Counted from the first letter of the stretch, positions 24,717 to 33,027 are shown. The stretch is 39,105 bases of DNA from CAMLQK01 sp964654135 (GCA_964654135.1 CAZZHV010000008.1:1-39105), one strand, 5' to 3'. The notes: a model not told the origin generated them from the sequence alone. Numbers and translations are program-made.

Positions 24717-25118
24717 CTAGTTCTCTCTGTTAGTGAGGGCCGCTAAGGCCACGGTACGACTATACGATCGAGCACGCCGATTACCACGAATATAGCCAAC
24801 AATTTGTTCAAAAAGCAGTGAACCATAAGGCGGCACGCTGGCTGCCAGTGCAATAAGGCCTGCCCATCTGTTCCACTTGAGATTTGGATACAATCCAACC
24901 GCTGCAACCATGTAGCTAAAGAAGAGCATCCCATGTATGCGGCCTGCGACGGCAACTGGCGCATGGCTGCCCGTAAGATGCTCGAGTACAATGCCTGTTA
25001 TAAGCAGCGTCCAACCTACTGCCTCTGCGAAAGCCGCTATTCTAAAAAGAGACCAAGCCTCTTGTTCGCTAAAAACTGTGTTGTGCTCAAAGGCATAAAA
25101 AACCTGGCGAATAGACAT
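24717..25118 (-). CDS. DUF3817 integral membrane protein
   Basis: 133 aa with three hydrophobic segments. It has the DUF3817 pattern FRIAAFAEAVGWTLLI..., GRIHGMLFFSYMV and the WAGLIALAASVPPYGSLLFE region. Function unknown. TATACT lies 6 nt before the ATG, which fits a leaderless mRNA. Confidence 0.85.
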   Translation of the reverse strand: MSIRQVFYAFEHNTVFSEQEAWSLFRIAAFAEAVGWTLLITGIVLEHLTGSHAPVAVAGRIHGMLFFSYMVAAVGLYPNLKWNRWAGLIALAASVPPYGSLLFEQIVGYIRGNRRARSYSRTVALAALTNREN

Positions 25119-25151
25119 ACGTCTAGTATACCTGGCTCGCCTGTTCTGGAC

Positions 25152-25176
25152 CTGGAAAATGCATAGTGCCTATGCC
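25152..25176 (-). terminator. Possible terminator of the 25.4 kb GC-rich unit
   Basis: Minus strand GCATAG GCA CTATGC ATTTTCC, past the nested hairpin. Confidence 0.4.
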
Positions 25177-25194
25177 CTTTCTTGTATCCGGAAT

Positions 25195-25289
25195 GCGAAA
25201 GCGACAAGTAGACAGATAAAGGGATAGAAAACGCCACGGTGGCGAAGTCTGTAAATATCCCTCTTTCAAGGTCTACTTGTCGCTTTCGC
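25195..25289 (-). other. Nested hairpin with a 19-bp perfect stem in the 3' UTR
   Basis: Outer arms 25195-25213 and 25271-25289 are perfect reverse complements (19 bp). Inside are AGGGATA/TATCCCT and the tip CGCCA/TGGCG. GACAAGTAGACAGA (25203-25216) overlaps the outer arm and is also the reverse complement of 26506-26519 in the leader, so the leader can compete for it. Confidence 0.92.
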
Positions 25290-25354
25290 GTCACGTGTGG
25301 TTGGTTGTGATTGTTTCTATCAACTCCTTTTTTGGGTATCCGTTTGGACGGAAA

Positions 25355-26377
25355 TCAGTGGCCCCTGGCCTTCCAGAAGATGACCCAGGCCCCGAAGCCG
25401 ATCAGGAAGACGTAGAGCGCGCCGAGCGTGTACAGGGCGAGCTTCATCTTGAGTGACGGCTTCTGGTTGCCCAGGGTGCTGTCGGCGGCGATGGCCGTGT
25501 AGCGGGCCTGGAAGCCGGGCGGCAGGAGCAGACGGATGATCGTCTTGTCGGAGATCTGCCGGATGCTCTTGACCGTTGCGTTGTCGGTGATGTTCTCGCC
25601 GATCTTGCTGAGGCTGATCAGGAGCTCTACGAGCCAGACCTGCAGGTCGTCGAAGACGCCACGCATGACCTTGCGGCTGTAGAAGTTGGCGGCCAGGAAG
25701 CCGACGAGCTTCACGGGGAGGCCGGTGACCGCGAAGGCGACCATGGCACCGGGGATGCTGGTGTTCGCCGGCAGCGAGAAGCTGACGGTGTCGAGCAGCG
25801 TCTGCGCGGTGACCACCTTGTAGTGGAACAGCGCCACCAGACCGATGCCGATGAAGGCGCCCGGGATGCCGGCGGGAACGAGCCAGGTGTAGGCCTTGCG
25901 CAACTGCTTGCCGCTGAGGGGGTCGGTGTCGTACATGGTCGCGAACCCGTATTTGATGAGGATCCGGTCGACCCAGTTGGGCACTGCCTTCCGCGGCTTG
26001 TAGTAATTCCATCCGACGAAGAACCCGAAGAGTCCTCCGAGGAAGCCTTCTCCGCCATCGCGAATCAGGTGGCGCCAGTAGTCCGAGAAGACTATGGCGT
26101 GCCATGCGACGGTGACCGGGTCGTACGTCTGGAAGACCAGGTAGTAGATGGCCGCGGCCATCAACATACCCAGGTAGGCGGCGAACGCCACGAGGATGAG
26201 GCCCTGGACGATGTTGAGCAGTTTCATGCCCCACGTCTTGGGCTTGTTCCACCTGACGCTGACCAGCGGTGCGGGCTTGTTGACGGGCTTGACCTTCTTG
26301 CCGCTCTTGTTGAGCTGCCATCCCTGGGGGATGAACGGAGCCGGAGCCACGGGTGTGGCAACTGCGGTGTCGGACAT
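25355..26377 (-). CDS. Multi-spanning membrane protein, unknown, GC-rich unit
   Basis: 340 aa. A Pro/Ala-rich cytoplasmic N-terminus (1-50), a first hydrophobic block (LLNIVQGLILVAFAAYLGMLMAAAIYYLVF), Gly-rich FLGGLFGFFVGWNYY, further segments around 165-185 (PAGIPGAFIGIGLVALFHY) and 205-235, an amphipathic central part, and a C-terminal segment (LYTLGALYVFLIGFGAWVIFW). I do not recognise a family. The ATG sits inside ATTGCGCAATG, a small palindrome that could hide the start; the ribosome-binding site AGAGAAGAGA is weak. Codon third positions are mostly G/C, unlike DUF3817 and the hydrolase on either side. An open reading frame of 354 codons in another frame is a composition artefact. Confidence 0.82.
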   Translation of the reverse strand: MSDTAVATPVAPAPFIPQGWQLNKSGKKVKPVNKPAPLVSVRWNKPKTWGMKLLNIVQGLILVAFAAYLGMLMAAAIYYLVFQTYDPVTVAWHAIVFSDYWRHLIRDGGEGFLGGLFGFFVGWNYYKPRKAVPNWVDRILIKYGFATMYDTDPLSGKQLRKAYTWLVPAGIPGAFIGIGLVALFHYKVVTAQTLLDTVSFSLPANTSIPGAMVAFAVTGLPVKLVGFLAANFYSRKVMRGVFDDLQVWLVELLISLSKIGENITDNATVKSIRQISDKTIIRLLLPPGFQARYTAIAADSTLGNQKPSLKMKLALYTLGALYVFLIGFGAWVIFWKARGH

Positions 26378-26451
26378 TGCGCAATCTCTTCTCTGAGGCT
26401 CACTTTAACCGTTGTTCCAGACTACGTCTGGGTGATTTCCCTATTGGAGTT

Positions 26452-26519
26452 CACAAAGTGAGGTGTGTATGCGGCTTGAGGGCTGCACGCGCATCTCACT
26501 TTGTGTCTGTCTACTTGTC
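26452..26519 (-). promoter_or_regulatory. Structured leader with the panhandle segment
   Basis: CACAAAGTGAG/CTCACTTTGTG (11-bp stem, 26452-26462 with 26495-26505), directly followed on the plus strand by TCTGTCTACTTGTC (26506-26519), the reverse complement of 25203-25216. Another hairpin, CCAGAC TAC GTCTGG, lies nearer the start. Confidence 0.85.
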
Positions 26520-26568
26520 AAGGTACCTCTATAGAGGGCGAAAATTCGCGAACCATAAAGTTAAGTAT

Positions 26569-26597
26569 ATTATACAACCAAATATATATTTTTGCAA
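26569..26597 (-). promoter_or_regulatory. Promoter of the 25.4 kb GC-rich unit
   Basis: Minus strand TTGCAA (26592-26597), 17-bp spacer, TATAAT (26569-26574). The leader is about 185 nt, the longest in the window. Confidence 0.7.
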
Positions 26598-26635
26598 AGT
26601 ATTTCGCTGGCATATATGCTATGCTCCATACAGAT

Positions 26636-27232
26636 ATGAAACGACTATATGTCATCTATGTACCAGGTTTGGGCGACGAAAATATTGCCCTCCAAGCCAA
26701 AGCAGTTAATCTGTGGAGGTGGTTCGGAGTAAAGCCAGACATTATCCAAATGAACTGGTCAGATATTGAAGCGTGGGAAGCTAAGCGGAGTCGCTTACTA
26801 GAACGGATAGATACAGCACGCGCTCAGGGTTACTCGGTGGCACTCGTGGGTGCTAGCGCTGGTGCAGCTGCAGTCATTAATGCGTTTGCGGCGCGCCAAG
26901 ACGATATTGTTGGCTGTGTGATTATTGCTGGTAAAGTTAATCATCCCGAGGCAATTGGCGATTCTTACCGTCAGCACACTCCGCGCTTTGTCGAAGCAGC
27001 AAACGATACTCCTCATGCACTTGCCTCGCTTTCCCCTACGTCGCGTCAACGTATTTCGTCGCGGTATGCTCTAATCGACGGGGTTGTGGGCCGAGCGGAC
27101 AGCATTATTCCCGGCGCGCACAACAAACGAATTTTGGCTTTTGGCCATGCGTTCGTTATAGCCTCGCAACTTTTATGTGGAGCTCCATTTTTTCTACAGT
27201 TCCTTAAGCGTTTGGCTAAGGACTACAAATAA
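26636..27232 (+). CDS. Small alpha/beta hydrolase-like protein
   Basis: 198 aa from MKRLYVIYVPGLGDEN. A nucleophile elbow GASAG lies in VALVGASAGAAAVINAF, and a possible late His in FGHAFVIAS. The fold is inferred from this pattern; substrate unknown. The start was chosen at 26636 because an extended -10 (TGCTATGCT) lies 10 nt upstream; the longer open frame covers the divergent promoter of the GC-rich unit. Its 3' end overlaps the convergent next gene by 17 nt. Confidence 0.75.
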   Translation: MKRLYVIYVPGLGDENIALQAKAVNLWRWFGVKPDIIQMNWSDIEAWEAKRSRLLERIDTARAQGYSVALVGASAGAAAVINAFAARQDDIVGCVIIAGKVNHPEAIGDSYRQHTPRFVEAANDTPHALASLSPTSRQRISSRYALIDGVVGRADSIIPGAHNKRILAFGHAFVIASQLLCGAPFFLQFLKRLAKDYK

Positions 27233-27842
27233 TCGGTGCTTTTTGCATAAAGCTCTTGTCGCTGAGTACTTGGACAATGGCTTGCGCAATATCATCACGG
27301 CTAACATAGAGTTTGGTCGGACCATGCTCGCGTAATATATACGGCTTAGCGTCTATATTTTGTAATTTAAGCACACGGATAATGGTCCACGCTAAACCAC
27401 TTTGCTTAAGCGCCTCCACGTGGTTTTTACCATCTTTGACGCGTGCAGGGTCAAAGATTCGTACAGCCAGGTTGAGCACCCTATCGATTGGCGGAATAAT
27501 ATCACCTTCAAAACGAACGCCTGTCCCAGTTAGACTAACGATGCGCGTTATGCCAAGCTGATGCATGACGGTAATAATTGTCTGTATTGCTCTTGTTTGC
27601 ACATCTGGTGGCGAGCCTTTAACATGACCAATCAGGCTTACGACGGCATCTTGTCCTGAAATAAGATGTTTGACCTCTTCGGGATTCGTAGCATCGCAAG
27701 GCACGATCGTAAGTTGTGGGTGGGGCTGAAACGTATGTGATGAACCAAGGACACCCGCCCTCACACTGTGCCCTTGTTCGAGCGCTTCTTTGACAAATGC
27801 TTGGCCCGAGCGACCATTTGCAGCAACAACGGCGATATTCAT
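27216..27842 (-). CDS. NmrA-like NAD(P)-binding protein
   Basis: 208 aa. An N-terminal Rossmann motif of the atypical SDR kind (NIAVVAANGRSGQAFVKEAL) and DAVVSLIGHVKG, SLTGTGVRF and TIIRVLKL stretches match the NAD(P)H-binding (YwnB/NmrA-like) family. It probably acts as a reductase or redox sensor. AGAGGTT precedes the ATG, with TATACT further up. Confidence 0.85.
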   Translation of the reverse strand: MNIAVVAANGRSGQAFVKEALEQGHSVRAGVLGSSHTFQPHPQLTIVPCDATNPEEVKHLISGQDAVVSLIGHVKGSPPDVQTRAIQTIITVMHQLGITRIVSLTGTGVRFEGDIIPPIDRVLNLAVRIFDPARVKDGKNHVEALKQSGLAWTIIRVLKLQNIDAKPYILREHGPTKLYVSRDDIAQAIVQVLSDKSFMQKAPIICSP

Positions 27843-27942
27843 AACCTGAACCTCTTAACTTGTCGCAGTATAGAGGGTTTGATAGAGCCCCGTATGTAAA
27901 TAATTAGTTGCAAGATCGGAGCTTGTCCGCTTATGGAATAAA

Positions 27943-27970
27943 AAAACGCCAGTTTTTAGACTGGCGTTTT
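27943..27970 (-). terminator. Bidirectional terminator
   Basis: AAAACGCCAGT, loop, ACTGGCGTTTT, after the gene at 27988. Confidence 0.9.
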
Positions 27971-27987
27971 AATGTACTGGCACACTT

Positions 27988-28479
27988 TTAGTATGGTGAA
28001 GTTTTGGTCGTCGAACGCATTTTCAGCGGCTGATTAGTATAGACGTAGGCGTAATTAGTCCAAAACGTCTTACTTTCATCAATTTCGTCTTCTTCACCTG
28101 GGCGTGGTGGCGCAGCTTGACCTATCCAAACATCGTAAAGAACATATGTCGCGTCTGCTTTTTTGAGACGCAAACTAATGTAGCTCGTAGCGATCGGCTT
28201 ACTGTTTTTAACGAACCTTGTATACACTTGTTCGTGTAGATTTTTGGCGTAAAAAACAGCATCGTTCGTACTTGTCGAAACAATTGCGCTATACCCGATC
28301 GTACGTCCGAGGTCGCACTCGACTATATCTTTGAGTCCTCTTGACGAGACGCGTAGTAACGCTTCTTTGGCTAGCGTCAAAAGTCGTGGTTGCATAGCAA
28401 TATGCTTTGCTGCAGGAGATCCAATGAGATCTACGTGTACAGGAACGCTATTACGTGTGTTACCAACATGATGCATCAT
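27988..28479 (-). CDS. Hypothetical protein
   Basis: 163 aa, soluble, no clear motif. GAAAGG precedes MMHHVGNTRNS. The central part alternates beta-like stretches (VECDLGRTIGYSAIVSTS; ATSYISLRLKKADATYVLYDVWIG), and an acidic Pro-rich turn (PPRPGEEDEIDE) precedes a Tyr-rich end. It lies 40 nt after the RRM gene on the same strand and may be co-transcribed with it. Family not recognised. Confidence 0.7.
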   Translation of the reverse strand: MMHHVGNTRNSVPVHVDLIGSPAAKHIAMQPRLLTLAKEALLRVSSRGLKDIVECDLGRTIGYSAIVSTSTNDAVFYAKNLHEQVYTRFVKNSKPIATSYISLRLKKADATYVLYDVWIGQAAPPRPGEEDEIDESKTFWTNYAYVYTNQPLKMRSTTKTSPY

Positions 28480-28518
28480 GGCGTGGTGCCTTTCGGGCGT
28501 ACGTTTATAAGGGGTGTC

Positions 28519-28812
28519 TTAACGACGGAAGCCGCCGCGAAAGTTGTCGCCTTGTGGGCGTGATTCGCGTGGGCGTGATACGTTTACAGCGATCTCACGG
28601 CCTTCAAATTCTTTGCCGTCGAGTTCGTTGATTGCTTTTTGTGCTGATTCGTCATCTTCCATCTCAACAAAGCCGAAGCCCTTTGAGCGGTTGCTGTCGC
28701 GGTCAAATGCTACTACTGCGCTTACGACGTTGCCGTAGCCAGCGAAAAGCTTCTGAAGAGCCTCACTAGTAGTGTTATATGAGAGTTTGCCTACGAATAA
28801 TTTCGTTGCCAT
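28519..28812 (-). CDS. RRM-type RNA-binding protein
   Basis: 97 aa with one RRM: RNP2 LFVGKL (5-10) and RNP1 KGFGFVEM (44-51) are both intact, with the aromatic residues that stack on RNA. A short Arg/Gly tail (GDNFRGGFRR) follows. Such small glycine-rich RRM proteins occur in cyanobacteria and several CPR groups and bind single-stranded RNA. AAAGG supports the start. Any link to the structured mRNAs of this window is a guess. Confidence 0.95.
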   Translation of the reverse strand: MATKLFVGKLSYNTTSEALQKLFAGYGNVVSAVVAFDRDSNRSKGFGFVEMEDDESAQKAINELDGKEFEGREIAVNVSRPRESRPQGDNFRGGFRR

Positions 28813-28971
28813 TGTTGTTAGCCTTTCTATGAGCTGATGTTACGCGAGATAGTGTCTTCGCTGTAGCCGAGAATAGAATGGGCCGGTGGCACACGATACG
28901 CTAGGTTAAAGTGTAGAATAACTTGCTGTTTTTATTATAACACAAGTTCCCTGTTTTACCGAGTGAATGTG

Positions 28972-29784
28972 CTACTTTTCGCCGTGGCCAGGAATCGGTT
29001 TACCCTGCTTCCACAGCATCTCAAAAAGATTACGCTGCGTGCTGGCGATTTCTTGGTTATATATCTCCAGGCCAAAGACTTCGCCGTCTTTCCAGTTGTA
29101 ATACGCTACTACGTCGTCGTATGTGACCATTGAGTGTGTGATTGGCAATACGTTGTCGGACAAATGACGCCCTTCCCAGTGTTTGAGCTTCTCGTTAGTA
29201 TTTGATTCATACCAGTTACGTTGCGCATGCAAAAAATGGTCGCTAACGATGCTGCGAAACTTCAAATTGTGTTCGTTGCAGCGCTCAACCCATCGTTCAA
29301 AAAACGCTAAATTTGTGCGGTTTTGCATGTTTTCAAAAAGAATAGACAGGCTTTCGGTACGAGCTCTGGTCTGATTCCAGTACATTTGCTTTACGCCCTC
29401 TGCCCCACGAAAAAATTGCACATGTGTTAGCTGCGATGATGCTGACGTTGGTTGGTAAATTTCCTGGAGGTCAACGAGCTCTTTTTTAAGATCTGTTAAT
29501 TCCTGTTCTTTTTGAGTGAGCAGAATCTGAAGGTTGCTAATTGGTGCAGCTTTATAAGTTTTACGTTTGTATTCTTCCTGGATATCTATAAGATGATAAT
29601 CTTTACAGGCATCAATGAGCCGATACAGTTTTGTTCGTTCGATTTTGGAGTTGCGTGCCAACTGTAGGAGGCTTTGCGGACCGTAGGTACGAAGCGCTAA
29701 ATACACGTCGGCAATTTCTGGCTCAATGCCTAATTTGGCAAAATATAGGTGCATAGGATTACTATCGCTTGACATGGTATTCAT
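28972..29784 (-). CDS. TrmB-like transcriptional regulator
   Basis: 270 aa. An N-terminal winged helix (about 10-85: LYFAKLGIEPEIADVYLALRTYGPQSLLQLARNSKIERTKLYRLIDAC), a coiled-coil (QKEQELTDLKKELVDLQEIY), then a C-terminal effector-like domain (about 120-260) with FFRGAEGVKQMYWNQTRA. This order is that of TrmB-family regulators, usually sugar-responsive in Archaea and also found in CPR bacteria. It is divergent from the gene at 29889 and may control it. The start could also be the ATG at 29775 (MSSDS). Confidence 0.85.
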   Translation of the reverse strand: MNTMSSDSNPMHLYFAKLGIEPEIADVYLALRTYGPQSLLQLARNSKIERTKLYRLIDACKDYHLIDIQEEYKRKTYKAAPISNLQILLTQKEQELTDLKKELVDLQEIYQPTSASSQLTHVQFFRGAEGVKQMYWNQTRARTESLSILFENMQNRTNLAFFERWVERCNEHNLKFRSIVSDHFLHAQRNWYESNTNEKLKHWEGRHLSDNVLPITHSMVTYDDVVAYYNWKDGEVFGLEIYNQEIASTQRNLFEMLWKQGKPIPGHGEK

Positions 29785-29888
29785 TGTCTAACATGTGTGC
29801 ACTATTGCGCAACAGATATATTTTGCGCAGATATCCTCGTACACTCTCCCATGACGTCGTGAATAACTACAAAAAATCAGGAGAGACC

Positions 29889-30920
29889 ATGATGAACTAC
29901 GAATTAACGCAAACCCAAGATACCATCGACCAAGTGGTTGTCGCCGATGCTCTAACCGAAATCGAGCAGTACCTACAGGCCGGAAATGAACATGATTGGG
30001 CAGAAAAATACACCGATGCCGGTGCCTACATAGATACGCTGTACGATACATTTTCCCCAGAGATAAGCGAACAGGCTCGTATGGTTGGCAAAATCGTAGG
30101 GGCAACTGGTTTGGCGCTAGCCGAAGTTCGCTATGGTCGAGATGAGTATAGTCCCAAGTTATATAGTGGCTCATACGAAGAGCGCGTATTAGCAACCTAC
30201 CATCACGGTGACCACCCACGCAATTTTATTCGCAATATGTTTGCCTATGCTCAGAAAGTTAACGAGCGAGATCCAGGCACGTATGGCGAGCACGAGCTAG
30301 CACGCTTCCCTGGTGTTGGTGCTTTTCATGATCTTATTATGGGCAATGGCCGAGGTAACGATGAGCGCCAGAGCGCACGTTTTGCCGGTGAATTTATGGC
30401 ACAAATAGGATTTTCGCTGACCTCGGATGAAGAAACCGAAGCCGGCGTTGCAGCAACAACCTGGGATGCTGAACGTCGCATGCAGGCTGTTAACGATGAC
30501 CAGCCACATATTGAAATGCAGCGCGCAGCGGCTGTTGCAGATTTGCTCAGTATATTTGAGCCGAGTGGCCCTTACCAGGGTGTTTGCGTGCTTGTTGAAG
30601 ATATGTGTAAGCGCATGAATGATCGCTTGTTTGTTGTCGAAGCCGATGCGGCTGGTTTTTCGCTTGTTGGTGCAAGTATCGAGGACTGCATGCGCTTTAT
30701 TGATAACAACGATCGTGTGCGTGCGAAATTTAGCCAAGCGCTCGCTGGCCAGGCTGGCTTCTTTGCAAACTTCCAGCCAGCAGACCCACGGCTGGACCAG
30801 ATGTTTCCTGGCCGTGCTGCTAACGTGCAGTTTATGCAGGAACTAAATGAACAATACGCCCAAGGAAATCTTTCGGCATTGGACGTATTGCACGCTTGCC
30901 GCGACTTTATGAATCAATAA
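29889..30920 (+). CDS. Hypothetical protein, possibly HD-domain hydrolase
   Basis: 343 aa from MMNYELTQTQDT, with AGGAGAG in front; the earlier open frame overlaps the divergent regulator. FPGVGAFHDLIMGNGRGNDERQSARFAGEFM resembles the HD motif helix of metal-dependent phosphohydrolases (His-Asp pair), with earlier His residues in TYHHGDHPRN as further ligand candidates. The assignment is tentative. No membrane segment. It shares an intrinsic terminator at 30924 with the convergent GC-rich unit. Confidence 0.65.
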   Translation: MMNYELTQTQDTIDQVVVADALTEIEQYLQAGNEHDWAEKYTDAGAYIDTLYDTFSPEISEQARMVGKIVGATGLALAEVRYGRDEYSPKLYSGSYEERVLATYHHGDHPRNFIRNMFAYAQKVNERDPGTYGEHELARFPGVGAFHDLIMGNGRGNDERQSARFAGEFMAQIGFSLTSDEETEAGVAATTWDAERRMQAVNDDQPHIEMQRAAAVADLLSIFEPSGPYQGVCVLVEDMCKRMNDRLFVVEADAAGFSLVGASIEDCMRFIDNNDRVRAKFSQALAGQAGFFANFQPADPRLDQMFPGRAANVQFMQELNEQYAQGNLSALDVLHACRDFMNQ

Positions 30921-30923
30921 AAA

Positions 30924-30964
30924 CAGCCTCCCAAATATAGAAAATTTCTAGACTTAGGAGGCTG
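30924..30964. terminator. Bidirectional terminator
   Basis: CAGCCTCC/GGAGGCTG with inner AGAAA/TTTCT, and T runs on both sides (TTTTTATTG on the minus strand). Confidence 0.88.
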
Positions 30965-31019
30965 CCGGGATGAGGTTGTGTATAGACGATGTCGAAGACA
31001 TCACACAATCCCACCCCGG
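30965..31019 (-). other. Nested three-stem hairpin in the 3' UTR of the zinc-ribbon gene
   Basis: CCGGG/CCCGG outer, TTGTGT/ACACAA middle, GATGTC GAA GACATC tip. Confidence 0.85.
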
Positions 31020-31020
31020 G

Positions 31021-31036
31021 CCATAGCTCTCTTACC
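31021..31036 (-). repeat. 3' panhandle segment of the zinc-ribbon gene
   Basis: In the mRNA GGUAAGAGAGCUAUGG, complementary to leader segment CCAUACUCUCUACC (31881-31894): 14 bp with two single-base bulges. Confidence 0.7.
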
Positions 31037-31065
31037 GTGCGTCCTCTAGGGGCGCTGTGTCATGC

Positions 31066-31836
31066 TCAGTGCGAGCGGTTGCGGTGCCACTCCTCGTAGA
31101 TCTGGATGCTGCTCGGGAACGGCATTTCGGCTTGCTGACTCGTGGCGTACTCGAGACCGTTCCAGACCAGGACTTCGGTGAAGTTCTGATGACCGCCGAT
31201 CTTGCGGGAGATGTAGATGTTGGACTTGGGGCTGTCGATGTGCCGAATGTGGTACTCGACCAGCATGAACGTGACGCCGTTCTTGACGGTGTACTTCCAG
31301 CTGCTTCCCCTGTGTTGGAGCAGGTAGCTGCGCGCTGACTCGCGTGGGAAGTCGACGATCGGTTGCAAGTAGAGCTTGCCGGCTTCGGCTTCCCAGCACC
31401 CGACAGTGGCGCGAAGCATCGCTCGCACGCCTTGGTACTGGTCGGCGGTGAATCCGAATTCGATTTCGGTGCCGCGGACGAGTTCCTTGTATGTCACATC
31501 GCTGCAGTACTCGCAGAGGTGGCCGTGGATGCGGACGCCGCTGATGTTGATGTACTGCTTGCAGCTCCTGCACTTGGTGCGGCGGATGTCGAGATGCGCG
31601 TACCAGAGCGGTTCTCCCAGCTGCTCCATCTCTTCGATGGTCTTGGGCTCGCTGTAGATGCTCGGGTTGGGCTCGTTCTGCCTGTCGCGTTGGCTCTCAA
31701 TGCTGTATCCGGTGGACTTCAGCGCTTCGAGCGCGGTCTGCAGAGCTTCCGGCGTTTCGCAACGGAGGAAGCCGATAGGATTCCAGGTGATACCCGGAAT
31801 GGCGGTGACGTCCTCGATACGTGCCAGTTTGGTCAT
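31066..31836 (-). CDS. Zinc-ribbon protein of unknown function, GC-rich unit
   Basis: 256 aa from MTKLARIEDV; AAAGGG at 31850 supports the ATG at 31836, and the longer frame is leader. A four-cysteine zinc ribbon is visible: Cys89, Cys92, Cys108, Cys111 (CRSC...HLCEYC), with His104 and His106 nearby. Flanking regions are soluble and mixed, with a beta-rich C-terminal half (KNGVTFMLVEYHIRHIDSP; NIYISRKIGGHQNFTEVLVWNGLEY). It may bind nucleic acid, but no named family is recognised. Third positions are mostly G/C. The Shine-Dalgarno sequence lies in the loop of an ACACC/GGTGT hairpin. Confidence 0.82.
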   Translation of the reverse strand: MTKLARIEDVTAIPGITWNPIGFLRCETPEALQTALEALKSTGYSIESQRDRQNEPNPSIYSEPKTIEEMEQLGEPLWYAHLDIRRTKCRSCKQYINISGVRIHGHLCEYCSDVTYKELVRGTEIEFGFTADQYQGVRAMLRATVGCWEAEAGKLYLQPIVDFPRESARSYLLQHRGSSWKYTVKNGVTFMLVEYHIRHIDSPKSNIYISRKIGGHQNFTEVLVWNGLEYATSQQAEMPFPSSIQIYEEWHRNRSH

Positions 31837-31880
31837 GCGGAACACCCTTTCATGGTGTCGATTGCCGATGAGATGACTGT

Positions 31881-31894
31881 GGTAGAGAGTATGG
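31881..31894 (-). repeat. 5' panhandle segment of the zinc-ribbon gene
   Basis: Leader sequence complementary to 31021-31036 with two bulges. Confidence 0.7.
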
Positions 31895-31929
31895 TAAGGT
31901 CCGATGGCAAATGCCATAAAAACATATAT

Positions 31930-31958
31930 ATTCTACCACAAAAACACTAAAAAATCAA
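31930..31958 (-). promoter_or_regulatory. Promoter of the zinc-ribbon gene
   Basis: Minus strand TTGATT (31953-31958), 17-bp spacer, TAGAAT (31930-31935). Confidence 0.7.
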
Positions 31959-31971
31959 ATAACCTACGGAG

Positions 31972-32478
31972 TTAGGCTAGGCTTTTTACCATGTGCACAC
32001 GAGGGTCTGTGTCATCGTAGTTACTGTAGTGATTCGCGAGAATTTTTACCTGCTCGTAGCCGAGCTTCTCATAGAATGCGATCGCATGAGCATTGCTCAC
32101 TTTTGTCACAAGGCGCACGGCAGTTTTACCGGCAGCCTGAGCAATTGTTTCTGCTTGTGCCATCATTTCTTTGCCGTAGCCTTTGCCTTGGGCATCGGGT
32201 ATCACGCCGATACTCAATACTTCTACCTCTGTTTCGTCGGACACGACTGCCATATAGCCAGCTGGCTTTCCGTCTTCGTCGTTAATTACGTACGTGGTAC
32301 TCTCGTGGTCCACCGCCAAGAAGGTCACGAGCTCCCCAGGTGTGCCAAAAGCTATTATCTCGTCATTGTTTTGCGCAAATGCGCAGTCAAGCGCAAACAG
32401 ATCGTCAATGTTGTCGTTCGGGTCTACGAGGTGGATACCAGGTTCAGAAGAAAGCTGTGCGGTATGAGGGTGTTCCAT
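31972..32478 (-). CDS. GNAT-family N-acetyltransferase
   Basis: 168 aa. The acetyl-CoA motif A reads VLSIGVIPDAQGKGYGKEMMAQAE (QGKGYG pyrophosphate loop), and motif B ends NAHAIAFYEKLGYEQV. It acetylates an unknown amine. It is downstream of the VOC gene with an 11-nt gap, same strand, no strong ribosome-binding site. Confidence 0.9.
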   Translation of the reverse strand: MEHPHTAQLSSEPGIHLVDPNDNIDDLFALDCAFAQNNDEIIAFGTPGELVTFLAVDHESTTYVINDEDGKPAGYMAVVSDETEVEVLSIGVIPDAQGKGYGKEMMAQAETIAQAAGKTAVRLVTKVSNAHAIAFYEKLGYEQVKILANHYSNYDDTDPRVHMVKSLA

Positions 32479-32489
32479 GGCGAATATTT

Positions 32490-32951
32490 TTAGAAGTCGG
32501 CAATAATGAGCTTGTGCATGCTCATTAATTTCTTGTAAGCGTCAGGGTGCTGCATGAGTTCACCCATATTTTCGGGGACAATCTGCCAGCTTAGGCCAAA
32601 CTGGTCTTTGCACCAGCCACACTGCTCCGACTCGGGTACACGAGAAAGCTTTTCCCAGTAGTAGTCAATTTCTTCCTGATCTTTGCATGTGACGGCAAAC
32701 GAAACAGACTCGTTAAATGTAAACTCTGGCCCGGCATTAATAGCGGTAAAATGCATGCCGCTCAACTCAAATTCGATGGCTAGCGGCTTTCCTGCCATGT
32801 TAATTTGGAAGTCGGCCAAGCCTTCCTCGGTGCTCTTTGGATAGTATTCGGTACTGAGGATTTTGCTATCTGGAAAAACAGAGACGTAATAGTCGACAGC
32901 TTCTTGAGCGTTACCATTAAACCAAAAATTTGGTGTGATTTTTTGCGCCAT
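32490..32951 (-). CDS. VOC-superfamily protein, PhnB-like
   Basis: 153 aa. PNFWFNGNAQEAVDYYVSVFPDSKI and WCKDQFGLSWQIVPENMGELM are typical of the PhnB / 3-demethylubiquinone methyltransferase-like glyoxalase-fold family. Catalytic role unknown. TGGAGGT precedes the ATG. A second, divergent member is at 38.5 kb. Confidence 0.9.
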   Translation of the reverse strand: MAQKITPNFWFNGNAQEAVDYYVSVFPDSKILSTEYYPKSTEEGLADFQINMAGKPLAIEFELSGMHFTAINAGPEFTFNESVSFAVTCKDQEEIDYYWEKLSRVPESEQCGWCKDQFGLSWQIVPENMGELMQHPDAYKKLMSMHKLIIADF

Positions 32952-33027
32952 AACCTACCTCCACTTAAGTATGTTATTCATGATAGCAGACTTAAGCGCA
33001 TAAGGCTGTGACTATGTAGTGTGATTA

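Noticed and set aside
25320..26384. 354-codon frame overlapping the 25.4 kb membrane protein
   Set aside because: It has Arg/Pro/Gln-rich composition typical of an out-of-frame GC-rich gene; the 340-aa frame has clear membrane segments and a plausible start.
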